The notes under the pieces were generated by a model that was not told the DNA's origin, did no database searches, and saw only the letters and a program-made list of their open reading frames with translations. The position numbers and the translations under genes are program-made. Below are positions 35,321 to 43,714 of a stretch of DNA of 49,708 nucleotides, piece by piece. Source of the stretch: an uncultured Clostridia bacterium (lineage in GTDB: Bacteria; Bacillota; Clostridia; Oscillospirales; CAG-272); contig CALWTY010000012.1 in assembly GCA_944384585.1 (NCBI GenBank), positions 1 through 49,708 of the forward strand, given 5' to 3'. How positions within the stretch are numbered: the stretch's first letter is position 1; every line of letters begins with the position of its first letter.

Positions 35321-36173
35321 ACGAATGGACAGAGTTTTTGCAATATACAAGTCCCGTAACGTACACGGCAACGGGAAAACGCGACAATTCCTATCTCGGG
35401 CGGTTTACCTATACCACCTTGACCGACTTTGAGGGGATGGCGCGGATATTGACCATCCTTGCCCGTGGGTATCTCTTTCACGATGAGAACGGCAATATAC
35501 TTGAAGACAAACCAAAAGAAAGGATAAATATCGCCCGTCGCGCGCTCCTTGCGTGGTGCAGTATTCCCGACAGCAAAAAGCCATCCCTAAAGAGGAGTGG
35601 CAATACCGAACGGACTTCCGGGAGTATAGCAACGAGTTTCCCGCGCTTGTGGATGACAACGGCGTCGGTTGGTTCTACCGTCACGTTCACGGAGTGATTG
35701 ACTTTGTGCGTGACAATCCTGCGCTCGTAAGCAAGACCGCACAGAACAACTGCGAAGCACTTTCAAACGGCTTTGACAAGGAATGGCGCAACAAGGTCAA
35801 GCAGTTCCAAACGCCGATCTTCTCGCGTTCCACCAAGGGTGCGTGGGTGCTCCGTTTTGACGATATTCTCGCAGATGCTTTAGAACTTGGTGCATTGAGA
35901 AAGGACGAAATTGATCTTTCGCCCGAGGATATGCAAGTTGTTGCCGCACTCACTCCCAAGGATATTCCCACAGAGGTTATTCACACCCTCATAGCCTACT
36001 ACCGCGCCAACAAGCCCGAGGACTCCGATTGGGTAGTCCTGCCCGTGGCGAGCTTCGATGCCTATTTCGGTAGCACGAATTTCAGCCATAAGTGGCTCGT
36101 GAAGATTCCCGATACCATTCTGACACGCGAAAAGCAAAGCTTTGGGGTGTGTAGATATAGGGTTAATATTTGA
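35314..36173 (+). pseudogene. Polymerase partner gene, broken by a 1-nt deletion
   Basis: The ATG at 35314 overlaps the polymerase stop (ATGCTGA). Residues 1-90 (MLNEWTEFLQYTSPVTYTA to IPDSKK) are in one frame. The rest (AIPKEEWQYRTDFREYSNEF to 36173) is in the -1 frame. The switch occurs at the AAAAA run at 35575-35579: one more A would give a continuous 286-residue protein (DSKKAIPKEEW). No known domain is recognised. The body is soluble, with an Arg/Trp-rich middle (EWRNKVKQFQTPIFSRSTKG) and an acidic helix-rich part. The C-terminus may also be cut where composition changes at about 36135. Tight coupling suggests a subunit or accessory factor of the polymerase. A sequencing error in the homopolymer is possible. 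Confidence 0.7.
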
Positions 36174-36204
36174 TTTCAGCAATACTATAGAAAGAAGGAA
36201 TAAA

Positions 36205-36606
36205 ATGACTTTATTGAGTAAAATTCAAAAAGCAAAAAAACTTGCTGAGGCATTATCCAATTGCACCGTAGAAAAGTACAAGGAATATGTAAAACGCCAT
36301 AGTCTTCAGGAAGATTTAAATAAAATCGTCAATGATGATTTAATGAGAAATAACCCGGAAGAACTATTTGAAGAGTACAAAGCGTATTTCACAACCAAGT
36401 ATTTGCCAACTAAAATTATAGATACTGATATAGTTTTTTATCGTGGACGTATAGGAAACGAGATTATCTATGGAGCAGAAGATGATCATAATAGAACTTT
36501 TGTGTTACCATATTCTCAAAACGAGATTGAAGCTCCTCCACCGTTATATACAGAAGGTGGAAGATTTAATCGACAAGGAATATCTTATCGGTATGCTAAA
36601 ATGTAA
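36205..36606 (+). pseudogene. RES-domain toxin fragment
   Basis: The ATG at 36205 has AGAAGGAATAAA before it. About 70 Lys-rich helical residues are followed by IVFYRGRIGNE, FVLPYSQNEIEAPPPLY and EGGRFNRQGISYRYAKM, then a stop. The last part matches the start of the RES fold (R-x-R ... PPP ... GRFN-x-G-S-Y), an NAD+-degrading toxin of Xre-RES toxin-antitoxin pairs. The remaining two-thirds of the RES domain, including catalytic residues, is missing and no antitoxin gene is adjacent. The sequence is strikingly AT-rich, so it is imported cargo that has been truncated. Confidence 0.6.
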
Positions 36607-36627
36607 GCACAGAAAGGAGATGACTTT

Positions 36628-37102
36628 ATGGAAAACAAGAATTTAATTGACAAAGCCATCGGATTCATACAAAAGAATCCCAAAGACAATCTGTCGCTAC
36701 AAAGTATTGCAGACAACGCAGGATTCTCACTCACCTATCCCCAATGAGTTTATCTCCTATATACCCACTCTTGATCGCTTGGGTGTAATTGGGTATACAG
36801 AGGATAAATTATGCGTTAATATTCCCGTATTAAAGAAAGCGGAATATGATGAAGTGTGTGCAGTGATTAGAAACGCGACCGAAGAAATAAAGGCGGCTAT
36901 CGGAGAAGAATTTACCACCTTTATTTTATCTATGAAAACGCCTATTCCCAAACACCTCACATCCGTTCCCGAACTTTTCAGATACCACGAAGCGACCAAG
37001 TATTTTGTTATGTCTATCGTCAGAGAAGCATACGGAAAAGGATTGCACTTGAAGGATGTTGATTACTGCTGTCCGCCCGTAGTGTTGGTGTACGAAGAAT
37101 AA
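36628..37102 (+). pseudogene. AraC-type HTH fragment joined to a foreign C-terminal fragment
   Basis: From the ATG at 36628 (AAAGGAG upstream) 39 codons read LIDKAIGFIQKNPKDN then LSLQSIADNAGFS, the first helix-turn-helix of AraC/XylS regulators, and then hit TGA at 36745. At about 36733 the sequence jumps to another frame (from HSPIPNEFISYIPTLDRLG) that reads on to 37102 as about 120 residues of a C-terminal domain I cannot name. An internal deletion has joined the two ends of one regulator or of two genes. It is not functional as it stands. Confidence 0.55.
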
Positions 37103-37175
37103 ATTATAACGAAAATTGCCGAGAGTAACCATTAGGTCGCTCTCGGCAATTGTTGTTTGATAATCTTAATGGGTT

Positions 37176-37442
37176 TTATTCAGTTATTATCGACGTAACC
37201 GCTATCTGCATCCCGAGCTTGAAAGCATATTCGAAGATGGCTTCTTCAGCGTAGCTCACGTACTCACTCCAACAATCATCGAACTTTTCAAAGATTTCTT
37301 TCTGCTCGTCGGTCATTGTTTTAAGTAGATCATCGTGATGACGAGCCATATACTCCATAAGCTCCTTCATTTCGGGAGAGTTGTTTCGGCTATCGGTTTG
37401 AGGACAGACATTTCCGTGCCAAAGTTCTTTTAATATACTCAT
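37176..37442 (-). CDS. DUF6809-like small helical protein
   Basis: 88 residues from the ATG at 37442, which overlaps the TnpV stop; a longer reading to 37511 only runs through the TnpV gene. The protein is helical and acidic (MKELMEYMARHHDDLLKTM, DEQKEIFEKFDDCWSEY, FEYAFKLGMQIAV), the pattern of a small conserved family seen beside TnpV genes in clostridial elements. Function is unknown. The family name is given from memory of the pattern. Confidence 0.6.
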   Translation of the reverse strand: MSILKELWHGNVCPQTDSRNNSPEMKELMEYMARHHDDLLKTMTDEQKEIFEKFDDCWSEYVSYAEEAIFEYAFKLGMQIAVTSIITE

Positions 37443-37804
37443 ACGTATACTACCTCTCGTAAGACGATTTCTTCCGCGCTTGCCTTGATGTTGTTCATCT
37501 CGGAAACCCAACGAAGCATATCACGAGCTTTCAAACCCTCGTCAATACCTCTTTCGTCAGCGAGACGGGGTATGATAGTTTCAAGCATTTCGTTTGCTTT
37601 AATGTCGATTTCGCACAGTCGCTGATTAAGTGTGCCTTCCATAAGAAGCGTGGTATGATAGCCTTTGCGATGCTTTTTGAGATATTCGAGGTGCAATCTT
37701 CCGTACTTGCCGATCTCCTTTTGTTTGGGAAGCTCAAGCAAGGGATAATATTGCTCTCCTCTGAGTTCGTAGGTAATTCCGTTTTGTTCAATGTACTTTT
37801 TCAT
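37439..37804 (-). CDS. tnpV: TnpV-family transposon-encoded protein
   Basis: 121 residues from the ATG at 37804 (AAAGGA 12 nt upstream); longer readings start too close to that site. The family pattern is clear: YELRGEQYYPLLELP, IGKYGRLHLEYLKKHRKGYH then TTLLMEGTLNQRLCEID, and the C-terminal MLRWVSEMNNIKASAEEIVL. TnpV accompanies TnpX-type recombinases in Tn4451-like elements, but its role is undefined. It is transcribed inward from the right end and is coupled to the downstream DUF6809-like gene. Confidence 0.82.
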   Translation of the reverse strand: MKKYIEQNGITYELRGEQYYPLLELPKQKEIGKYGRLHLEYLKKHRKGYHTTLLMEGTLNQRLCEIDIKANEMLETIIPRLADERGIDEGLKARDMLRWVSEMNNIKASAEEIVLREVVYV

Positions 37805-37835
37805 ATATTGCACCATCCTTTCATTTGGTGCTTTT

Positions 37836-37864
37836 AGTGTACTATAAAAACGGAAAATCTGCAA
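37836..37864 (-). promoter_or_regulatory. Promoter of the tnpV operon
   Basis: On the minus strand TTGCAG (37864-37859), 17-bp spacer, TACACT (37841-37836). It lies between the inward-facing terminator and the tnpV start. Confidence 0.6.
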
Positions 37865-37875
37865 ATGTGCAAAAA

Positions 37876-37910
37876 AGAAAAATACGAGAAACACCGAAAT
37901 GTTCTCGTAT
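37876..37910 (-). terminator. Terminator just inside the right end, facing inward
   Basis: On the minus strand ATACGAGAA (37910-37902) pairs with TTCTCGTAT (37890-37882) around an 11-nt loop, followed by TTTTCTTTTTT. It would stop ppa transcripts (minus strand) entering the element. Confidence 0.8.
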
Positions 37911-37950
37911 CTTTCTTCGCCTTCGCAATGCTCGTTATTCCTAATTTTCA

Positions 37951-37995
37951 GAAACTGTCCTTAGGAACCCGAAGCATTCTGTCACGGGGCTTTTT
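37951..37995 (+). other. attR junction of the integrated element
   Basis: The element arm GAAACTGTCCTTAGGAACCC (start of 37951-37978), then CT (37979-37980), then the chromosomal half-site GTCACGGGGCTTTTT (37981-37995). Fusing the two chromosomal halves restores AAAAAGCCCCGTGA-CTG-TCACGGGGCTTTTT, a textbook terminator with a 14-bp stem, directly after tRNA-Lys. Confidence 0.8.
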
Positions 37996-38132
37996 CCGTC
38001 CGGCATCGCAATACATCGGAATGGGGAGAACCGCCGATCGGCAGCTTCCCTCAACAGGGATACAGGCAAACGCCTCTCTTGCGGCGGTGCAGGCTGCCGT
38101 TTACTGTCATGCGCGGCCTTGGCGGGGAGGAA

Positions 38133-38675
38133 TCATCCTTTGTCAGAGAAATGTACCTTGTAGTTATCAATGGCCGATGAGATGATGGAGACTGCTTCGG
38201 TATGTCCCTTGACGTCGCCGTCTACCGCCGTGGTCTTGTTCTCAAGGCGCTTGTATACTTCAAAAAAATGACACATTTCATCGAAAATATGCTTCGGCAG
38301 AGTCTTGATGTCTTTATAAAGATTATAGGTGGGATCGCTGAAGGGAATGGCGATGATCTTCTCATCGCTCCGTCCGTCGTCGATCATCGAAATCACGCCG
38401 ATGGGATATGCACGAACCAGCGTGAGGGGATCCAGACTTTCGGAGCAGAGGAGCAGAACGTCAAGCGGGTCGTTGTCATCGCCGTAGGTGCGGGGGATGA
38501 AGCCGTAGTTCGCCGGATAATGGGTGGAGGTATAGAGAATACGGTCGAGGATGATCATCCCGGTGGACTTGTCAAGCTCGTATTTTTTCTTGCTGCCCTT
38601 GGAAATTTCGATGACGCAGATGAAGTCATCGGGAGCGATGCGTTTGGGGGCAATGTCATGCCAGATATTCATCAT
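38133..38675 (-). CDS. ppa: Inorganic pyrophosphatase, family I
   Basis: 180 residues (or 179 from the second Met). It hydrolyses pyrophosphate with Mg2+, pulling biosynthetic reactions forward. CVIEISKGSKKKYELDK, YPANYGFIPRTYGDDNDPLDVLLL (metal-binding Asp cluster) and the C-terminal GDVKGHTEA region are the family I motifs. The ribosome site is AAAGGA. The gene is about 30 bp from the upstream beta-helix protein gene and probably shares its transcript. Before the element inserted, its 3' end lay about 150 bp from the tRNA-Lys terminator. Confidence 0.92.
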   Translation of the reverse strand: MMNIWHDIAPKRIAPDDFICVIEISKGSKKKYELDKSTGMIILDRILYTSTHYPANYGFIPRTYGDDNDPLDVLLLCSESLDPLTLVRAYPIGVISMIDDGRSDEKIIAIPFSDPTYNLYKDIKTLPKHIFDEMCHFFEVYKRLENKTTAVDGDVKGHTEAVSIISSAIDNYKVHFSDKG

Positions 38676-38704
38676 CAGATTTTCCTTTCCGGTCAGACTT
38701 GATT

Positions 38705-39676
38705 TTATGTGGCAGCTTTCTTCTTTTCTGCCTTATGCTGCCGTCGGAGCTCCTCCTCCTCGAGCCTGATCTGTTCCATGATCTTTTTTGCTTTGTTTCT
38801 TCGGAGCAGAAGCGGGATAACGATGGCGGCTGCCAGGATCAGCAAAGCGCCGACAAGGAGACAAACATCAATGATGATGGGATAGGGAGAACCGAAGAGG
38901 ATACTGTAAACGGTGGTGTCAAGCGTCGACACGGTTGCCAGCGCCTTCTCCCCGTCGTATCCCTCGGCATCAGACAGGGAAGAAAGAGAATCGCCCGTGC
39001 GGAAGGTCATGCTTTCGGTTTTGAAAGAGCCGTCGGAAAGAAGCGCGGGCTGATCCGACTCGACCGACAGATTGGCGCCCTGCAGCAGCAGGGAATAGGA
39101 GGCGTGAAGGGAGCGGGTGGCGCGGACGGTAACGCCGCCGGCGGTCTGAAGCTCTCTTGCCGTGATCGCATGGCCGCTTCCGCCTGAGATCGTCAGATTG
39201 CCGCCTGCCAGCGCGATCTTGGAATAATCGGCGCGGATGCCGTCTGTTCCGCCGGTGATGACATAGGTTCCGCTGTTGATCCTGAGCTGATGACTGTTCT
39301 GGATCGAATTGCAGAGAATGCCGGTTTCCCCACCCTCCAGCGTCAGCGTGCCGGAGCCGCGGATCACGACATTGCCGCCGATATAGAGGGCGGCCTTGGA
39401 TGCCTTGATATAATTCTTGCCCTTGAGAATCACCGTCGCGCCGTCCGGTATCTTCAGACCAAACTCATCCGAGGTATCGATTCTGAGGTTGGAGAGGGTG
39501 AGTGTGTCGGAGGGATTATGCCACTCATAGCCGTCGCCGTGAATGTTTTGCTTGGGATTGAGGATGCTGACGCCCCTTGTCAGCGTTTTTGCGCCGGAGG
39601 CGCCGAGGCAGAGCAGGGCGGCGGTCATGCAGACGAGAGCAACGGAAAGCAGCAGACGTAGGATCCGATGAGCCAT
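38705..39676 (-). CDS. Membrane-anchored extracellular beta-helix protein (Cthe_2159-like)
   Basis: 323 residues from the ATG at 39676; a Met four codons upstream is possible. A signal peptide (HRILRLLLSVALVCMTAALL) is followed by a parallel beta-helix of Gly/Ser/Thr-rich repeats: VVIRGSGTLTLEGGETGILC, INSGTYVITGGTDGIRAD, IALAGGNLTISGGSGHAITA. These resemble the PF14262 carbohydrate-binding domain. Near the C-terminus is one transmembrane helix (IIIDVCLLVGALLILAAAIV) and a basic cytoplasmic tail ending in AEKKKAAT. The protein is held on the outer face of the membrane and may bind polysaccharide; the ligand is unknown. It has its own promoter at 39741-39769. Confidence 0.75.
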   Translation of the reverse strand: MAHRILRLLLSVALVCMTAALLCLGASGAKTLTRGVSILNPKQNIHGDGYEWHNPSDTLTLSNLRIDTSDEFGLKIPDGATVILKGKNYIKASKAALYIGGNVVIRGSGTLTLEGGETGILCNSIQNSHQLRINSGTYVITGGTDGIRADYSKIALAGGNLTISGGSGHAITARELQTAGGVTVRATRSLHASYSLLLQGANLSVESDQPALLSDGSFKTESMTFRTGDSLSSLSDAEGYDGEKALATVSTLDTTVYSILFGSPYPIIIDVCLLVGALLILAAAIVIPLLLRRNKAKKIMEQIRLEEEELRRQHKAEKKKAAT

Positions 39677-39740
39677 ATTGATTACCATACCTTTTCGTTC
39701 TTTTTTTCCCGAAGAGAAGCCTGACGGGAAATCTAACAGT

Positions 39741-39769
39741 ATGATATCACAAAAGTATTAAGAAATCAA
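39741..39769 (-). promoter_or_regulatory. Promoter of the beta-helix gene-ppa unit
   Basis: On the minus strand TTGATT (39769-39764), 17-bp spacer, TATCAT (39746-39741). Confidence 0.7.
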
Positions 39770-39826
39770 GAACATTCGCCGGGAATCCCCCATATGTTGC
39801 TGAAATCGGAAATTCAGGAGAGGATC

Positions 39827-39940
39827 AATTCCCGCCCTCTCCTCCGGGAGGGGGACCCGGGGGATCGCGCCTCCCGTCGCTCAAGGGAGGCACGGCGTTC
39901 CGGGTTTACGATCGTCTGTTTTCCGGAAGGGGCGGGAATT
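39827..39940. repeat. 114-bp imperfect palindromic intergenic repeat
   Basis: AATTCCCGCCC (39827-39837) and GGGCGGGAATT (39930-39940) are perfect inverted ends. Between them are further pairs such as CCTCCGGGAGG and CCTCCC...GGGAGG. There is no coding frame with a start site. The layout resembles a small dispersed palindromic (MITE- or REP-like) repeat in the gap between divergent genes; only one copy is visible here. Confidence 0.5.
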
Positions 39941-39997
39941 CGTCTCTATTGCACAAAATTACGTCATAATTTGTTTACGCTTGTGTAAAAAGGATAG

Positions 39998-40026
39998 TTG
40001 ACAATTTTGTGAATACGTTGTAAAAT
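39998..40026 (+). promoter_or_regulatory. Promoter of the xpt operon
   Basis: TTGACA (39998-40003), 17-bp spacer, TAAAAT (40021-40026). It starts the guanine riboswitch leader. Confidence 0.85.
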
Positions 40027-40049
40027 ATTAGATGTTAATGGAGCTGAAT

Positions 40050-40117
40050 GTCGATATATTTCAAAAAATACGGTTTTGAAGTTTCTACCCGATCCCGTAA
40101 CAGATCGGACTATCGGT
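40050..40117 (+). promoter_or_regulatory. Guanine riboswitch
   Basis: Purine-riboswitch core motifs in order: GATATATTTC (5' side), a GTTTCTACC junction (40081-40089), CCGTAA (40095-40100) and GGACTAT (40107-40113). P1 pairs GTCGATA (40050-40056) with TATCGGT (40111-40117) using two G-U pairs. The specificity base before TAT is C (40110), which selects guanine/hypoxanthine over adenine. It lies between a promoter and xpt, a classic target. I could not identify the downstream terminator or antiterminator with certainty. Confidence 0.88.
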
Positions 40118-40219
40118 CAAATGCGGATTATCGCTTTTGCCGCGCAACAAACAGCTTCTTTTTTGTTTTCGCAGCTTCCGCTTGCGTGCATCCGCCCGGC
40201 GAAGCAAAGGAGTGTATGT

Positions 40220-40795
40220 ATGAGGCTTCTTCAAGAACGGATCCGGAAGGACGGACGGGTGCTGCCCGGCGATGTTCTCAAGGTCGACAGCTTTCTCAAC
40301 CATCAGCTTGACGTGCCGTTTCTCTGCGAACTCGGGAAGGAATTCCACCGTCTCTTTTCCGACTGCGGTATAACGAAGCTCCTCACCGTGGAGGCGTCGG
40401 GGATCGGACTTGCCTGTCTGACCGCGCAGTACTTCGGCGTTCCGGTTGTTTTCGCCAAGAAGAGTAAGAGCAAGAATCTCTCCGATTCCGTCTTCAGCAG
40501 CAGCGTCGAGTCATATACTCACGGGAATACCAACACCGTTATTGTTTCAAAGCAGTATCTTTCCCCTGATGATACCGTCCTGATCATCGATGATTTCCTT
40601 GCGACAGGCAGCGCTCTGAAGGGACTGCTTGATATATGCCGTCAGGCGGGGGCAGCGGTCGCCGGCTGCGGGATTGCCGTCGAAAAGGTCTATCAGGGCG
40701 GAGGAGAGGAGCTGCGCGCCGAGTGCCGCGTCGAATCGCTTGCCCGAATCCTTTCCATGAGCGTGGAGAACGGGATCGAATTCTTCGGAGATTGA
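40220..40795 (+). CDS. xpt: Xanthine phosphoribosyltransferase
   Basis: 191 residues from the ATG at 40220 with AAAGGAG before it; the frame is open further upstream only through the riboswitch. It salvages xanthine (and guanine) with PRPP to XMP/GMP. MRLLQERIRKDGRVLPGDVL is the typical Xpt start; LTVEASGIGLA and TVLIIDDFLATGSALKG (PRPP loop) follow. It is the first gene of a purine uptake/salvage operon, 55 bp before the BMP lipoprotein gene. Confidence 0.93.
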   Translation: MRLLQERIRKDGRVLPGDVLKVDSFLNHQLDVPFLCELGKEFHRLFSDCGITKLLTVEASGIGLACLTAQYFGVPVVFAKKSKSKNLSDSVFSSSVESYTHGNTNTVIVSKQYLSPDDTVLIIDDFLATGSALKGLLDICRQAGAAVAGCGIAVEKVYQGGGEELRAECRVESLARILSMSVENGIEFFGD

Positions 40796-40850
40796 ATTAT
40801 CGAAAGCGATGCTTTCTTTAATTAATATCATTTTTAACGGAGGAACAACA

Positions 40851-42056
40851 ATGTTCAGAAAAATTGTTTCCGTCGCAATTGCTGTCATGATGCTGGCCGG
40901 TCTGTGCCTGTCCTTTGCATCCTGCAGCGAGAACACCGGCGAGTTCAAGATCGGCGTGATCCTGCTTCACGACGAAGACTCCACCTATGACCTCAACTTT
41001 ATCAATTCGGTAAAAGCTGCCGTCAAGGAGCTTGGACTGGATGATAAGCAGCTGATCCTCAAGAGAAACATCTCGGAGTCCAACGAGTGCTATGAGGCCG
41101 CGGTTGACCTGGTCAACGACGGCTGCACCCTCATCTTCGCGGACAGCTTCGGCCACGAGGATTTCATCATCAAGGCTGCCAAGGAGTTCCCGGAGGTTCA
41201 GTTCTGCCATGCGACCGGAACCAAGGCGCATACCGAAAAGCTCTCCAACTTCCATAATGCCTTTGCCAGCATCTACGAGGGCAGATATCTTGCCGGTGTT
41301 GCCGCAGGTCTGAAGCTCAACGAGATGATCGATAAGGGCGAAATCAAGGCTGATGAGGCCAAGATGGGCTACGTCGGCGCGTTCACCTACGCGGAAGTGA
41401 TCTCCGGCTATACCGCCTTCTATCTCGGCGCAAAATCCGTCTGCCCCACCGTTACGATGGACGTTCAGTTCACCGGCAGCTGGTATGACGAGACGCTGGA
41501 GAAGAATGCCGCGATCGCTCTGATCAACGGCGGCTGCAAGCTCATCAGCGGTCATGCCGACTCGATGGGCGCTCCCACCGCCTGCGAGGAGAGAGGCGTT
41601 CCGAACATCGCTTACAACGGCAGCACCCTTGAGAGCTGCCCCAAGACCTTTATCGTTTCTTCCAGAATCGACTGGACGCCCTATTTCAAGTACATCTGCC
41701 AGCAGGTGATGGACGGTAAGACGATCGACACCGACTGGACCGGAACCCTGAAGACCGGCTCCGTCGCTCTGACCGAGTTCAACGAAACGGTTGCCGCGGA
41801 AGGCACCGCTGCCAAGATCGAGGAAGTCAAGAAGCAGCTGATGGACGGCACGATTCATGTCTTCGATACCAAGACCTTCACGGTCGAGGGCAAGGAGCTG
41901 ACCTCCTACATGGCGGACGTCGATACCGATGCGGATTTCACGAAGGATACCGAGGCCATCAAGGACGGCTATTTCCATGAGTCCGAGTATCGTTCCGCTC
42001 CTTACTTCGACGTTCAGATCGACGGCATCAAGCTGCTGAACACCGATTTCGGCTGA
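40851..42056 (+). CDS. BMP-family purine/nucleoside-binding lipoprotein
   Basis: 401 residues from the ATG at 40851 (GGAGGAACAACA before it). A lipoprotein signal peptide ends in LSFASC with Cys25 as the lipidation site, so the protein is anchored outside the membrane. The body is a PnrA/BmpA-type periplasmic-binding fold: FKIGVILLHDEDS, TLIFADSFGHEDF, VQFCHATGTKAH, YEGRYLAGVAAGLK, GYVGAFTYAEVISGYTAF. It captures purine nucleosides or bases for the ABC importer encoded next. The guanine riboswitch and xpt support a purine ligand. Confidence 0.9.
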   Translation: MFRKIVSVAIAVMMLAGLCLSFASCSENTGEFKIGVILLHDEDSTYDLNFINSVKAAVKELGLDDKQLILKRNISESNECYEAAVDLVNDGCTLIFADSFGHEDFIIKAAKEFPEVQFCHATGTKAHTEKLSNFHNAFASIYEGRYLAGVAAGLKLNEMIDKGEIKADEAKMGYVGAFTYAEVISGYTAFYLGAKSVCPTVTMDVQFTGSWYDETLEKNAAIALINGGCKLISGHADSMGAPTACEERGVPNIAYNGSTLESCPKTFIVSSRIDWTPYFKYICQQVMDGKTIDTDWTGTLKTGSVALTEFNETVAAEGTAAKIEEVKKQLMDGTIHVFDTKTFTVEGKELTSYMADVDTDADFTKDTEAIKDGYFHESEYRSAPYFDVQIDGIKLLNTDFG

Positions 42057-42080
42057 TATAACCTACCGCTATTCGTCTTA

Positions 42081-42117
42081 ATTTAAGCCCCTTTTACTTA
42101 TTAAAAGGGGCTTAAAT
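42081..42117 (+). terminator. 15-bp hairpin between the lipoprotein and ATPase genes
   Basis: ATTTAAGCCCCTTTT (42081-42095) and AAAAGGGGCTTAAAT (42103-42117) pair perfectly around ACTTATT. No T-tract follows, so it is more likely an mRNA-stabilising or partial-termination hairpin that lets the binding protein be made in excess over the ATPase and permeases. Confidence 0.75.
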
Positions 42118-42166
42118 GGGTATATGCTCAACTGATATCGGAAGATCTCTCACGCGGAGGAAAACA

Positions 42167-43711
42167 TTGAATAAAACGATTGCACTGGAACTGAAAAACG
42201 TTTCCAAATATTTCGGAAGCGTCGCTGCAAACCAGCATGTTGATTTAACACTATACAAGGGTGAGATCCTCGCTGTGCTCGGAGAAAACGGGTGCGGAAA
42301 AACCACGCTCATGAATATGATCGCGGGGATCTATTTCCCCGACGAAGGGAAAATCTATGTTGACGGCGAGGAGGTCGTGATCCGCTCCCCCAAGGATGCT
42401 TTCCGTCACGGGATCGGTATGATCCATCAGCATTTCAAGCTTGTCGACGTTTTTTCCGCGAGCGAGAATATCGTCCTCGGCGTCAAGGACGGCAAGCGCT
42501 TCGCTCTTCGCAATGTCAACAAAACCGTGAAGGAGCTTTGCGGCAAATACGGCTTTGAGATTGATCCCGCCAAAAGAATTCATGAGATGTCGGTCTCGGA
42601 AAAGCAGACCGTCGAGATCCTGAAGGTGCTTTACCGCGGGGCCGATATCCTGATTCTGGATGAGCCGACCGCGGTCCTCACGCCACAGGAGACAAGCCGT
42701 CTCTTTGATATTCTCCGCCGCATGAAGGAAGACGGCAAGGCGATCATCATCATCACCCATAAGCTCCATGAGGTCATGGCGATCTCCGACCGTGTCGCCG
42801 TTCTCCGCAAGGGGGAGCATATCGCAACCGTCAATACGCAGGAAACCAACGAAACCGCTCTCACCGAGATGATGGTCGGCAAAAAGGTCTCTCTGAATAT
42901 CGCAAGAAGCGAGCCGGTCAATCCCGAAAAACGCCTTGAGGTAACGGGACTGACAACCGTCAACGCCGACGGCATCCGCGTGCTGGACAATGTTTCCTTT
43001 TCGGTCAGCAGCGGTGAAATCCTCGGTATCGCCGGGATCGCGGGGAGCGGGCAGCGGGAGCTGCTTGAGGCGATTGCCGGCCTTCAGCATATTGACGCCG
43101 GCTCGATCATCTACTGCGATCCCAAGACCGGTCATGACGTCAACCTGAGGGATAAGACTCCGCTTCAGATCCGCGATCTCGGCGTCCGGCTTTCCTTTGT
43201 CCCGGAGGATCGTCTCGGGATGGGGCTGGTCGCCAATATGAATATCACCGACAATATGATGCTGAGAAGCTATCGCCGGGGGAAATCGGTTTTCCTGGAT
43301 CGGGAAAAGCCAAAGGCGCTGGCGGAAAACATCATTAAGAGTCTTGACGTCGTGACGCCGGGCGTGACGACACCGGTCAGAAGGCTTTCGGGGGGCAATG
43401 TGCAGAAGGTTTTGGTGGGAAGGGAAATTTCCTCCGCACCATCCCTGCTGATGGTCGCATATCCCGTCCGCGGACTCGATATCAACTCCTCCTACACCAT
43501 CTACAATCTTCTGAACAAGCAGAAGGAGAGCGGTGTGGCTGTGGTTTATGTCGGAGAGGATCTTGACGTTCTGACCGAGCTGTGCGACAGGATTATGGTC
43601 ATCTGCTCCGGTCGGGTGACGGGAATCCTCGACGGACGCACCGCTGTCAAGGAAGAGATCGGTCTGCTGATGACGAAGCACGACGCCGGAACACGGGAAC
43701 AGGAGGGGTAA
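42167..43711 (+). CDS. Nucleoside/purine ABC importer, double ATPase subunit
   Basis: 514 residues from the TTG at 42167, chosen because GCGGAGGAAAACA lies right before it. Two ABC ATPase domains are in tandem, as in the BMP/rbsA-type importers (NupO/YufO class). Domain 1: LGENGCGKTTLMN (Walker A), MSVSEKQTVEIL (signature), ILILDEPTAVLTP (Walker B). Domain 2 lacks a classical Walker A (IAGIAGSGQRELLEAIAG) but has LSGGNVQKVLVGRE and LLMVAYPVRGLD, degenerate at the Glu, as usual for this family. It powers uptake of the ligand delivered by the lipoprotein. Confidence 0.92.
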   Translation: MNKTIALELKNVSKYFGSVAANQHVDLTLYKGEILAVLGENGCGKTTLMNMIAGIYFPDEGKIYVDGEEVVIRSPKDAFRHGIGMIHQHFKLVDVFSASENIVLGVKDGKRFALRNVNKTVKELCGKYGFEIDPAKRIHEMSVSEKQTVEILKVLYRGADILILDEPTAVLTPQETSRLFDILRRMKEDGKAIIIITHKLHEVMAISDRVAVLRKGEHIATVNTQETNETALTEMMVGKKVSLNIARSEPVNPEKRLEVTGLTTVNADGIRVLDNVSFSVSSGEILGIAGIAGSGQRELLEAIAGLQHIDAGSIIYCDPKTGHDVNLRDKTPLQIRDLGVRLSFVPEDRLGMGLVANMNITDNMMLRSYRRGKSVFLDREKPKALAENIIKSLDVVTPGVTTPVRRLSGGNVQKVLVGREISSAPSLLMVAYPVRGLDINSSYTIYNLLNKQKESGVAVVYVGEDLDVLTELCDRIMVICSGRVTGILDGRTAVKEEIGLLMTKHDAGTREQEG

Positions 43712-43714
43712 TCG

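Noticed and set aside
35571-35585. Programmed -1 frameshift joining the two halves of the polymerase partner
   Set aside because: The run is C AAA AAG with only five A; re-pairing of the first tRNA on CAA would be poor. Loss of one A explains the break more simply, although slippage cannot be excluded.
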